Below are positions 44,498 to 53,113 of a DNA stretch of 64,000 bases, in pieces (positions within the stretch are counted from its first letter, which is position 1; each line of letters opens with the position of its first letter). The DNA is taken from contig NZ_JACZCS010000011.1 of NCBI RefSeq assembly GCF_014904745.1, positions 1 through 64,000 of the forward strand. Direction: 5' to 3'. The notes below the pieces were generated by a model. It did no database searches. It was not told where the DNA came from and was given only the letters and a program-made list of their open reading frames with translations. This stretch comes from Oricola nitratireducens (GTDB lineage Bacteria; Pseudomonadota; Alphaproteobacteria; Rhizobiales; Rhizobiaceae). The position numbers and the translations under genes were made by a program.

Positions 44498-44530
44498 GAC
44501 GGCTCCGGTCCCCGCGACCGGAGCCGTCTT
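44498..44530 (+). terminator. Rho-independent terminator of the rpsF-rplI operon
   Basis: GACGGCTCCGGTC pairs perfectly over 13 bp with its complement around a CCCGC loop. The T-run is short (TT). Confidence 0.7.
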
Positions 44531-44588
44531 GACTCCGGGGGGTAAAATCTCGTCCAATAGTCTTAGTTTGTGGACGAAGACGAAGACA

Positions 44589-45848
44589 ATGCCGGCAGCA
44601 ATCCTGGGGTTCTTGCATCGGTTTTTGGATGGGTTGGGTCTTCACGGATCTCTGACGATCACCTATCCGAATGACGAAACCCGCTACTACGGTGACGGGA
44701 CCGGTGCACCTGTTCATGTCAAGATCAACACGTGGTCGGCGGTCCGGCGCATCGCGCTGACGCCGGATCCGGGCGTGCCCGAAGCCTTCATGGACGGAGA
44801 CCTCGTATTCCTGCAGGGCGACCCCGCCGGTTTTTTGCGGGTGTGCTATTCCGGCCAGACCTCGGCGCCCAGCCAGGAAATTCACCCGATCGTGCCGACC
44901 GACAAGCTGCGTTTCCTGATGCGGCGGCTGCACCAGTTCAATCCGAAGCGACGCGCGCGGTCCAACGTCAAGCACCACTACGACCTTTCGCGCGCGCTCT
45001 ACGACCTGTTCCTCGATGACGACCGGCAATATTCCTGCGCCTATTTCGAACGGCCGGATATCGGTCTCGACGAAGCGCAATATGCCAAGAAACGCCATAT
45101 TGCCGCGAAAATGCTGCTGCAGCCCGGCATGCGGGTGCTCGACATCGGTTCCGGCTGGGGCGGGCTGGGGCTGACGCTGGCGCGCGACTACGGCGCCGAT
45201 GTGCGCGGCGTGACGCTCTCCGACGAACAGCTGGCGCTGTCGCGCGAGCGCGCGGCGGCCGCCAACCTTGCCGACCGCGCCCGCTTCGACCTGATCGACT
45301 ACCGGGACGTGACAGGCACGTTCGACCGCATCGTTTCCGTCGGCATGTTCGAGCATGTCGGCATCAACCACTATGCGGAATATTTCCAGAAGGCGTTTTC
45401 GCTGCTCGAGGATGACGGCGTCATGGTGCTGCACACGATCGGGCGCACCGGCCCGCCGGACGTCACCTCGGCCTTCATCCACAAATACATCTTCCCGGGC
45501 GGCTACATCCCTGCCCTCTCGGAAATCATGCATGCCGTCGAACCGTCCGGGCTGCATGTCACCGACGTCGAGATCTTGACCGACCACTACGCCGAGACGC
45601 TGAAACACTGGCGCGAACGGTTCATGGCGCGGCGCGGCGAAGCCGTCGCGCTCTATGACGAGCGCTTCGCGCGGATGTGGGAATTCTACCTCGCAGCATC
45701 CGAGGCGGCCTTCCGCTACCAGGACATGGTGGTGTTCCAGCTCCAGCTTGCCCGCGACAAGCTTTCGATTCCGCGCACCCGCGCCTACATTACCGATTCC
45801 GACCGTGAAGGCGGCATGCAAGCGGGCGGAATGAAAGCGGCCGAGTAA
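44589..45848 (+). CDS. cfa: Cyclopropane-fatty-acyl-phospholipid synthase
   Basis: This SAM-dependent enzyme adds a methylene bridge to unsaturated acyl chains in membrane phospholipids, usually in stationary phase or acid stress. The SAM-binding motif VLDIGSGWGGLGL lies at about residue 185, VKHHYDLSRALYDLFLDD precedes it, and IVSVGMFEHVG carries the family catalytic region. ATG 44589 gives the usual length (419 residues). It stands alone between the ribosomal operon and dnaB. Confidence 0.93.
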   Translation: MPAAILGFLHRFLDGLGLHGSLTITYPNDETRYYGDGTGAPVHVKINTWSAVRRIALTPDPGVPEAFMDGDLVFLQGDPAGFLRVCYSGQTSAPSQEIHPIVPTDKLRFLMRRLHQFNPKRRARSNVKHHYDLSRALYDLFLDDDRQYSCAYFERPDIGLDEAQYAKKRHIAAKMLLQPGMRVLDIGSGWGGLGLTLARDYGADVRGVTLSDEQLALSRERAAAANLADRARFDLIDYRDVTGTFDRIVSVGMFEHVGINHYAEYFQKAFSLLEDDGVMVLHTIGRTGPPDVTSAFIHKYIFPGGYIPALSEIMHAVEPSGLHVTDVEILTDHYAETLKHWRERFMARRGEAVALYDERFARMWEFYLAASEAAFRYQDMVVFQLQLARDKLSIPRTRAYITDSDREGGMQAGGMKAAE

Positions 45849-46003
45849 TCGCCAAAACGGCCGCGAATCATTTAGAATCGTCAAGCAGAAAAAAAATATT
45901 CGCGTGTTTATGCACCGGCTGTGAATCACGGGCGTGAAACATATTGCGGTGTCGCTTCGCGGCGGTCCCGGGCTATAGGTGAGCCCGCAACAAGGAGACG
46001 GTA

Positions 46004-47500
46004 ATGGCTGACGCAGCCCTAAAATTCGACGACGGCAACCAGGGCAGCGAACTCTACCGCGAAGCGCCGAACAACATCGAAGCCGAACAGGCTCTGCTCG
46101 GCGCCATTCTCGTCAACAACGACGCCTTTTACCGCGTTTCGGACTTCCTGAAGCCGGAGCATTTCTACGAGCCGCTGCACCGGCAGATCTATGCGGTCGC
46201 CGCCGACCAGATCCGCATGGGCAAGATCTCCAATCCGGTGACGATCAAGACCTTCCTGCCCGCCGACGAAAAGCTCGGCGAGATCACCGTCGCGCAATAT
46301 CTCGCCCGTCTCGCCGCCGAGGCCGTGACGATCATCAACGCGGAGGATTACGGCCGGGCGATCTACGATCTCGCCACAAGGCGCGCGCTAATAGGCATCG
46401 GTGAGGACATGGTCAACATCGCCTATGACGCACCGGTGGAGATGGCGCCGCAACACCAGATCGAGGATGCCGAAAGGCGCCTGTTCGAACTGGCGGAAAC
46501 AGGCCGCTACGACGGCGGCTTCCAGCCGTTCACCGAAGCGGTGCGAATCGCCATCGACATGGCGAACGCCGCCTTCCAGCGCGACGGGCACCTGTCCGGC
46601 GTTTCCACCGGCATGCACTCGCTCGACGCACGCATGGGCGGGCTGCAGTCATCGGACCTGATCATCCTTGCCGGACGCCCCGGCATGGGCAAGACGTCGC
46701 TTGCCACGAACATTGCCTTCAATATCGCCAACGCGTTCCGCGGCGAACAGCAGGCGGACGGCTCGATCAAGGCGGTCGATGGCGGCGTGGTCGGCTTCTA
46801 TTCGCTGGAAATGTCGTCGGAACAGCTCGCCACCCGCATCATCTCCGAGCAGACGGAAATCTCGTCGTCGAAAATCCGCCGCGGCGAGATCAACGAGGCG
46901 GATTTCGAGAAACTGGTCGCCTGCTCCAACATGATGCAGAAAATTCCGCTCTATATCGACCAGACCGGCGGCATCTCGATCGCCCAGCTCGCCGCCCGCG
47001 CACGGCGGCTGAAGCGCCAGCGCGGCCTCGACGTCATGGTGATCGACTATGTGCAGCTGATGACCGGCTCGTCGTCGAAATCGGCGCAGAACCGCGTGCA
47101 GGAAATCACCGAGATCACCACCGGCCTGAAGGCGCTCGCCAAGGAGCTGAACGTGCCGATCATCGCGCTGTCGCAGCTGTCGCGCCAGGTCGAAAGCCGC
47201 GACGACAAGCGCCCGCAGCTCTCGGACCTGCGTGAATCGGGCTCGATCGAGCAGGACGCCGACGTCGTGATGTTCGTCTATCGCGAGGAGTACTACCTCA
47301 AGAACAAGGAACCGAAGCCCGGCACCGAGGAATACATCAAGTGGGAAGGCGACATGGCGGAGGCCATGGGCAAGGCGGAAGTCATCATCGCCAAACAGCG
47401 TCACGGGCCGACGGGTTCCGTTCCGCTAGCCTTCCACGCCGAATTCACTCGCTTCTCCGACCTCGCCTATGACGACCACCTTCCGGAACGGTTCGAGTAG
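46004..47500 (+). CDS. dnaB: Replicative DNA helicase DnaB
   Basis: DnaB is the hexameric helicase that unwinds DNA at the replication fork. The N-terminal primase-binding domain (PNNIEAEQALLGAIL) is followed by the RecA-like domain with Walker A GRPGMGKTSLAT (about residue 222), Walker B VMVIDYVQLM and the LSQLSRQVESRDDKRP segment. There is no intein. The ribosome site CAAGGAGACGG precedes the ATG. Gene order dnaB-alr-radA is common in the order. Confidence 0.97.
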   Translation: MADAALKFDDGNQGSELYREAPNNIEAEQALLGAILVNNDAFYRVSDFLKPEHFYEPLHRQIYAVAADQIRMGKISNPVTIKTFLPADEKLGEITVAQYLARLAAEAVTIINAEDYGRAIYDLATRRALIGIGEDMVNIAYDAPVEMAPQHQIEDAERRLFELAETGRYDGGFQPFTEAVRIAIDMANAAFQRDGHLSGVSTGMHSLDARMGGLQSSDLIILAGRPGMGKTSLATNIAFNIANAFRGEQQADGSIKAVDGGVVGFYSLEMSSEQLATRIISEQTEISSSKIRRGEINEADFEKLVACSNMMQKIPLYIDQTGGISIAQLAARARRLKRQRGLDVMVIDYVQLMTGSSSKSAQNRVQEITEITTGLKALAKELNVPIIALSQLSRQVESRDDKRPQLSDLRESGSIEQDADVVMFVYREEYYLKNKEPKPGTEEYIKWEGDMAEAMGKAEVIIAKQRHGPTGSVPLAFHAEFTRFSDLAYDDHLPERFE

Positions 47501-47558
47501 GCCGCGCATGCGGTCCGGAAAAACACACGCGGCTTCCTGCCCCGCCGGGCGGATCTGA

Positions 47559-48722
47559 ATGGGCATGAAACTCCACCAGACAGGCGCGGATCCGAGGCTT
47601 GCCGGAGGCCGGTTGACGGTCGACCTTTCCGCGCTCGTCGCCAACTGGCGCGACCTTTCGGGCCGGTCCGGCACCGCCAAGTGCTCCGCCGTGGTCAAGG
47701 CCGATGCCTACGGTCTTGGCACGGTGCATGTCGTTCCGGCTCTTCTCGAAGCGGGTTGCGAGGCGTTTTTCGTCGCCCTGCCGGAGGAAGGCATCGCGGT
47801 GCGCCGGATCGCGCCGAAAGCCGACATCTACATCCTGAACGGCGTGCACGAAATGTCGGCGGCGACGATGATAGAGGCGGGCCTGATTCCGGTCCTCAAC
47901 AGCCTAGAACAGATCGAATTGTGGAGCCGACACTGCCTCGAACGGGGTCTGCGCAGCCCTTGCGCCATCATGGTCGATACCGGAATGAACCGGCTTGGCC
48001 TGACTGTCGAGGAAGCGCTCGCCTTCCGCGCGCGCAACAGGGCCGAACATCTCGTCTCGCCCGTACTGGTGATGAGCCATCTGGCCTGCGCCGAGGAGCC
48101 GGGTCATCCTCTCAACAGGTTGCAAAGGGAATCGTTTCAACGCGTTGTGGATGTTTTCGAAGATACGGAATCAAGCCTCGCCAACTCCGCCGGCATCTTC
48201 CTCGACGCCGGTTACGCGCATGACCTGACACGTCCGGGCATCTCCATTTTCGGCGGCCGGCCGACCGCGGGCGCCCCCAATCCGATGCGGCCCGTCGTGA
48301 CGCTGGAAACCCGGATCGTCCAGGTACGGCATGCAAGAAAGGGCGAAACCGTCTCCTACGGCGCGACGCAAACGCTGGAGCGCGACACCGCGATCGCCGT
48401 GGTTTCGGTCGGCTATGGCGATGGTTATCCGCGCGCGGGATCGGGCGCCGGGGTGGCGCTGCGCGAGGCGGTTCCGCATGGCCAGCACGGTTGCATCGGC
48501 GGGTGCCGGGTGCCGCTTCTCGGCCGCATCACCATGGATCTGATGCTTTTCGACGTTACCGACGTGCCCGACGGCGGACTGGATGACGGCTGGATCGAGT
48601 TGATCGGACCGAATATTCCTTTGGATGAGGCGGCAGCGGCCGCCGGAACCATCGGTTACGAGCTTCTCACCAATCTCGGCGCGCGCTATGAGCGGCGGTA
48701 TCTGCAAGCCGACGAAAGCTGA
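47559..48722 (+). CDS. alr: Alanine racemase
   Basis: Alr interconverts L- and D-alanine with PLP, supplying D-alanine for peptidoglycan. The PLP lysine is in VVKADAYGLG (about residue 46), and the second catalytic base, a tyrosine, is in the SYGATQTLERD segment. GYGDGYPR follows. Length is 387 residues. It lies 58 bp after dnaB; ATG 47565 is an alternative start. Confidence 0.94.
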   Translation: MGMKLHQTGADPRLAGGRLTVDLSALVANWRDLSGRSGTAKCSAVVKADAYGLGTVHVVPALLEAGCEAFFVALPEEGIAVRRIAPKADIYILNGVHEMSAATMIEAGLIPVLNSLEQIELWSRHCLERGLRSPCAIMVDTGMNRLGLTVEEALAFRARNRAEHLVSPVLVMSHLACAEEPGHPLNRLQRESFQRVVDVFEDTESSLANSAGIFLDAGYAHDLTRPGISIFGGRPTAGAPNPMRPVVTLETRIVQVRHARKGETVSYGATQTLERDTAIAVVSVGYGDGYPRAGSGAGVALREAVPHGQHGCIGGCRVPLLGRITMDLMLFDVTDVPDGGLDDGWIELIGPNIPLDEAAAAAGTIGYELLTNLGARYERRYLQADES

Positions 48723-48740
48723 TTCTTCGAAAGTCCATTC

Positions 48741-50153
48741 TTGGCCAAGGCCCGCACACAATTCATCTGCCAGAACTGCGGCACGGTGCACTCGCGCTGG
48801 GCGGGCAAATGCGACGCCTGCGGCGAATGGAACACCATCGTCGAGGAGGATCCGACCGGCGGGATCGGCGGCGGCCCGGGCCGTCAGCCGAAGAACAAGG
48901 GCCGCGCGGTCGCGCTGACCACGCTGTCGGGCGAGATCGAGGACGCGCCGCGCATCCTGTCGGGCATTTCCGAACTCGACCGGGTGACCGGCGGCGGCAT
49001 CGTGCGCGGTTCGGCGCTGCTGGTCGGCGGCGACCCGGGCATCGGCAAGTCGACGCTGCTGATGCAGGCCGCTTCCGCGCTGGCGCGCAAGGGCCACAGC
49101 GTCATCTATGTCTCCGGCGAAGAGGCGGTAGCGCAGGTGCGGCTGCGCGCGCAGCGTCTCAATGCGGCCGACACCGACGTCAAGCTCGCCGCCGAGACCA
49201 ATATCGAGGACATCCTGGCGACGCTGTCGATGGAACGGCAGCGTCCCGACCTCGTGATCCTCGATTCCGTGCAGACCCTTTGGACCGACTCGGCGGAATC
49301 GGCGCCCGGCACGGTGACGCAAGTGCGCGCCGCCGCCCAGTCGATGATCCGCTACGCGAAATCGACGGGCGCCGCGATCGTGCTTGTCGGCCATGTCACC
49401 AAGGACGGCCAGATCGCCGGACCGCGCGTGCTCGAGCACATGGTGGATGCCGTGCTTTATTTCGAGGGCGAAGGCGGCCACCACTACCGCATCCTGCGCA
49501 CGGTCAAGAACCGCTTCGGCCCGACCGACGAGATCGGCGTCTTCGAAATGACGTCGGACGGACTGCGCGAGGTTTCCAATCCGTCGGAACTGTTCCTCGG
49601 CGAGCGCAACGAAAGCGCGCCGGGCGCGGCGGTTTTCGCGGGCATGGAGGGCACCCGGCCGGTCCTTGTCGAAATCCAGGCGCTCGTCGCGCCCTCCTCG
49701 CTCGGCACGCCGCGCCGGGCCGTCGTCGGATGGGATTCGGCGCGTCTGTCGATGATCATCGCCGTGCTCGAAGCCCATTGCGGCGTGCGGCTCGGGCAGC
49801 ACGACGTCTATCTCAATGTGGCGGGCGGCTATCGCATCACCGAGCCGGCGGCCGACGTCGCCGTGGCGGCGGCGCTGGTGTCGTCGCTTGCCGGTCTTGC
49901 CCTGCCGCCCGATTGCGTCTATTTCGGCGAAGTCAGCCTGTCGGGTGCGATCAGGCCGGTGGCGCATGCCGCGCAACGTCTGAAAGAGGCCGAAAAGCTG
50001 GGGTTCAAGTCAGCCGTCATGCCGAAAGGCAGCCAGGATGTTTCCGAGGCCAGCAGGAAGACTTCCGCGGAGATCGCGGATCTGCCCGACCTCGTGGCCC
50101 GCATCGCAGGCGGCAAGCTGTTGACGCGCGAGCGCGACAACGATGAGTTTTGA
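48741..50153 (+). CDS. radA: DNA repair protein RadA
   Basis: RadA promotes branch migration in recombinational repair. The 470-residue product has an N-terminal zinc finger (CQNCGTVHSRWAGKCDACGE), Walker A GGDPGIGKST (about residue 94), the RadA-specific VKNRFGPTDEIG (about 254) and a Lon-like C-terminal domain. The start is a TTG at 48741; the family N-terminus MAKARTQFICQNCG fits. It lies 18 bp after alr. Confidence 0.95.
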   Translation: MAKARTQFICQNCGTVHSRWAGKCDACGEWNTIVEEDPTGGIGGGPGRQPKNKGRAVALTTLSGEIEDAPRILSGISELDRVTGGGIVRGSALLVGGDPGIGKSTLLMQAASALARKGHSVIYVSGEEAVAQVRLRAQRLNAADTDVKLAAETNIEDILATLSMERQRPDLVILDSVQTLWTDSAESAPGTVTQVRAAAQSMIRYAKSTGAAIVLVGHVTKDGQIAGPRVLEHMVDAVLYFEGEGGHHYRILRTVKNRFGPTDEIGVFEMTSDGLREVSNPSELFLGERNESAPGAAVFAGMEGTRPVLVEIQALVAPSSLGTPRRAVVGWDSARLSMIIAVLEAHCGVRLGQHDVYLNVAGGYRITEPAADVAVAAALVSSLAGLALPPDCVYFGEVSLSGAIRPVAHAAQRLKEAEKLGFKSAVMPKGSQDVSEASRKTSAEIADLPDLVARIAGGKLLTRERDNDEF

Positions 50154-50230
50154 GGCGGTGCGTTCCGCCAGGGACACGACAATGCAGGCGATGAAAGCTT
50201 CTGTCACGCCTTCTTCGGAGACACTATTTC

Positions 50231-50761
50231 ATGCCCATTACCCTGCTTGACGGCCTGTTGCTGGGTCTCACGCTCGTTTCGGCGGTTCTTGCCATGGTCC
50301 GCGGCTTTTCACGCGAGGTGCTCTCGATCGTGTCGTGGGGCGCAGCGGCAGTCGTCGCCTTCCTGTTCTACAAGCGGGCCGCCCCGCTGGTGCAGCCCTA
50401 TGTCGATCACGAACTGATCGCCCAGCTCGTCGCTGGCGGCGTCATTTTCCTGGTGGTTCTCATCGTGGTAACTTTCATTACCATGCGCATCGCCGATCTA
50501 ATCATCGACAGCCGGATCGGGCCGCTCGACCGCACACTCGGTTTCGTTTTCGGCGCCGCACGCGGCGTCCTGATCGCCGCCGTCGCGGTCTGGTTCCTCG
50601 GCTTCTTCGTCGGCGGGCGCGAAATCGCCTGGATCGACGGCGCAAAATCGAAACCCTTCCTGGACTCGCTGGCCCAAAGCCTGGTCAACATGTTGCCCGA
50701 GGATATCGACGGTATCCTGCCCGGCGGCGGTTCGGACAACGCGGACAGTTCGGCTTCATGA
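50231..50761 (+). CDS. cvpA: CvpA family membrane protein
   Basis: CvpA was named for its need in colicin V production and is thought to support envelope homeostasis. The 176-residue product has four membrane helices, with the family segments LVSAVLAMVRGFSREVLSI at the start and RIGPLDRTLGFVFGAARG in the third region. It overlaps the purF start by four bases, the normal cvpA-purF arrangement. Confidence 0.93.
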   Translation: MPITLLDGLLLGLTLVSAVLAMVRGFSREVLSIVSWGAAAVVAFLFYKRAAPLVQPYVDHELIAQLVAGGVIFLVVLIVVTFITMRIADLIIDSRIGPLDRTLGFVFGAARGVLIAAVAVWFLGFFVGGREIAWIDGAKSKPFLDSLAQSLVNMLPEDIDGILPGGGSDNADSSAS

Positions 50762-52221
50762 ACGTGATCAACACAATCGAGGCCGAGGCCGACGACCATT
50801 TCCACGACGAGTGCGGCGTGTTCGGCATTTTCGGCCGTTCCGACGCGGCGTCCTTCGTGGCGCTCGGCCTGCACGCGCTGCAGCATCGCGGACAGGACGC
50901 GGCCGGTATCGTCACATTCGACGGTTCGCAGTTTCACGCCGAACGCCATGTCGGCCTGATCGGCGACAACTTCACCAAGCCGTCGGTCATCGCCCGGCTC
51001 AGCGGCGACCGCGCCATCGGACATACGCGCTATCCGACAACCGGAGATTCCGGCCTGCGCAACGTTCAGCCATTGTTCGCCGAACTTGAATCGGGCGGCC
51101 TTGCCGTCGCGCATAACGGCAATGTCACCAACGCGATGACCGTGCAGCGCGAGTTGCAGCGCGCGGGAGCGATCTTCTCGTCGACCTCGGATACGGAAAC
51201 GCTGCTGCATCTCGTTGCCGTCAGTCCCGAAAAGGACCTTCTCGCCAAATTCATCGACGGCCTGAAGAAGCTGGAAGGCGCGTATTCCTTCGTCGCACTT
51301 TCCCCGAAGAAGATGCTCGGCGCCCGCGACCCGCTCGGCATCCGCCCGCTTGTGCTGGGAGACCTCGAGGGCTCGTGGATCCTCGCCTCGGAAACCTGTG
51401 CGCTCGATATCATGGGCGCGCGTTTCGTCCGCGACGTGAAACCCGGCGAAGTCGTCGTCATTACCGACAAGGGGCTGGAAAGCCATTTCCCCTTCGAGCA
51501 GCAGAAGGGGCGTTTCTGTATTTTCGAATATGTCTATTTCGCGCGCCCTGACAGTTATGTCGAAGGCAAGAACGTCTACGAGGCGCGCAAGAACATCGGC
51601 GTGGAACTGGCCAGGGAGAAGCCGGTGGAAGCCGACATCGTCGTGCCGGTTCCCGATTCCGGCGTGCCGGCCGCGATCGGATATGCCCAGGAAGCGAAGC
51701 TGCCTTTCGAACTCGGTATCATCCGCAACCACTATGTCGGGCGCACCTTCATCCAGCCGACCGATTCGATCCGCCACATGGGCGTGAAGCTGAAGCACAA
51801 CGCCAACCGCCTCTCTCTCGAGGGCAAGCGCGTGATCCTCGTCGACGATTCGATCGTGCGCGGCACGACCAGCCAGAAGATCGTGCAAATGGTTCGCGAA
51901 GCCGGCGCCAAGGAAGTGCATATGCGCATCGCCTCGCCGCCGACGGTGTCGTCCTGCTATTACGGCGTCGACACTCCGGAGACGAACAAACTCCTCGCCT
52001 CGCGGATGAATGTCGAGGACATGGCGGATTTCATCCGCGTCGATTCGCTCGGTTTCCTGTCCATCGACGGGCTTTACCGAGCCGTCGGCGAAGCGGTGCG
52101 CGACGCCGAACAGCCACAGTTCTGCGATGCCTGCTTCACCGGAGCCTATCCGACCCTCCTGCTCGACCGCGACGGCACCGACAATGTGCGCCAGCTGTCG
52201 ATCCTTGCCGGCAGCAACTGA
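50758..52221 (+). CDS. purF: Amidophosphoribosyltransferase
   Basis: PurF makes phosphoribosylamine from PRPP and glutamine, the first step of purine synthesis. The nucleophilic cysteine is C19 in CGVFGIFG, so an 18-residue propeptide must be removed, as in the B. subtilis type. Cysteines expected to hold a [4Fe-4S] cluster are present (RFCIFEYVYF, SSCYYG, FCDACF). The PRPP loop is VILVDDSIVRGTT. The start overlaps cvpA by four bases. Confidence 0.97.
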   Translation: MNVINTIEAEADDHFHDECGVFGIFGRSDAASFVALGLHALQHRGQDAAGIVTFDGSQFHAERHVGLIGDNFTKPSVIARLSGDRAIGHTRYPTTGDSGLRNVQPLFAELESGGLAVAHNGNVTNAMTVQRELQRAGAIFSSTSDTETLLHLVAVSPEKDLLAKFIDGLKKLEGAYSFVALSPKKMLGARDPLGIRPLVLGDLEGSWILASETCALDIMGARFVRDVKPGEVVVITDKGLESHFPFEQQKGRFCIFEYVYFARPDSYVEGKNVYEARKNIGVELAREKPVEADIVVPVPDSGVPAAIGYAQEAKLPFELGIIRNHYVGRTFIQPTDSIRHMGVKLKHNANRLSLEGKRVILVDDSIVRGTTSQKIVQMVREAGAKEVHMRIASPPTVSSCYYGVDTPETNKLLASRMNVEDMADFIRVDSLGFLSIDGLYRAVGEAVRDAEQPQFCDACFTGAYPTLLLDRDGTDNVRQLSILAGSN

Positions 52222-52239
52222 TCCAAAAAGAGCCTTTCG

Positions 52240-52971
52240 ATGGACATGACACCCGACCTTTCCGGCCGCCTCGCTCTCGTGACCGGCGCATCGCGCGGCA
52301 TCGGCCGCGAGATCGCCCTGCAGATGGCCGGGCTTGGCGCGCACGTCATCGCGGTGGCGCGCACCGCCGGCGCACTCGAGGAACTCGACGACGACATTCG
52401 TGCCAAGGGCGGCCAGGCAACGCTCGTGCCGCTCGACCTGACGGATTTCGACGGTATCGACCGGCTCGGCGGCGCCATCAACGACCGCTGGGGCAAGCTC
52501 GATATCCTCGTCGCCAATGCCGCCATTCTCGGCCCGATCTCGCCGATCGGCCACGTTCAGGCCAAGGCGTTCGAACAGGTGATGACGATAAACGTCACCG
52601 CGACATGGCGGATGATCCGCACGACCGATCCGCTCTTGCGCAAGTCGGATGCCGGCCGTGCGATCCTGATGTCGTCGGGCGTGGCGCGCAACCACCGGGC
52701 GTTCTGGGGTCCCTATTCCGCATCAAAGGCGGCGGTCGAGGCGCTGGCGGGCACCTGGGCCGCCGAGGCCGTGAATTCGCCGCTGCGGGTCAACAGCGTC
52801 GAGCCGGGCGCGACGCGCACACGCATGCGCGCCCAGGCAATGCCGGGCGAAAACCCGGAAACGCTCCCCTCCGCCGAAGACGTGGCAGCCAAGATCGTTC
52901 CGCTGGCAGGGCCAGATATCACGGAGACCGGCAAGCTGTGGAAGGTCCGCACCCTCGAATGGTGTGACTGA
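52240..52971 (+). CDS. SDR family NAD(P)-dependent oxidoreductase
   Basis: The 243-residue SDR has TGASRGIGREIA for cofactor binding, the NAAI segment in place of NNAG, the catalytic Ser in LMSSGVAR, and Tyr/Lys in YSASK. The substrate is not known. It lies 18 bp after purF and is often found in this position in related bacteria, so it is probably the last gene of the cvpA-purF unit. Confidence 0.85.
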   Translation: MDMTPDLSGRLALVTGASRGIGREIALQMAGLGAHVIAVARTAGALEELDDDIRAKGGQATLVPLDLTDFDGIDRLGGAINDRWGKLDILVANAAILGPISPIGHVQAKAFEQVMTINVTATWRMIRTTDPLLRKSDAGRAILMSSGVARNHRAFWGPYSASKAAVEALAGTWAAEAVNSPLRVNSVEPGATRTRMRAQAMPGENPETLPSAEDVAAKIVPLAGPDITETGKLWKVRTLEWCD

Positions 52972-53113
52972 GCGGCCACGCTCCGAAATTATGCAATTCA
53001 GATAATGAATTTTGCGCCATTAATCGCAATTTTGTGATCGCACGGGCATTGACGTTTTATACTATGGAATGAAAAGCTTGTTCTGGGAGGGGCCTCTTTT
53101 TTTGGAGTTCCCG

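Noticed and set aside
42258-45929. A 1223-codon open frame on the minus strand
   Set aside because: It runs antisense to rpsF, rpsR, the DUF2232 gene, rplI and cfa, all of which show clear family motifs on the plus strand. High third-position GC leaves long stop-free shadows; no protein-family motif is seen in it.
48171-49976. A 601-codon minus-strand frame
   Set aside because: Antisense to alr and radA; low-complexity composition typical of a GC-rich shadow.
50407-52695. A 762-codon minus-strand frame over cvpA, purF and the SDR gene
   Set aside because: It is the antisense shadow of three well-supported genes and shows no recognisable domain or start signal.
52971-52992. Short GAGCG/CGCTC hairpin after the SDR gene
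   Set aside because: Only a 5-bp stem with no T-run; too weak to call a terminator.
53069-53113. ATG at 53069 as start of the TPR-sulfotransferase
   Set aside because: It would add FWEGPLFLEF-type residues not seen in such proteins, and the GTG at 53114 has a proper GGAG upstream. Kept only as an alternative.
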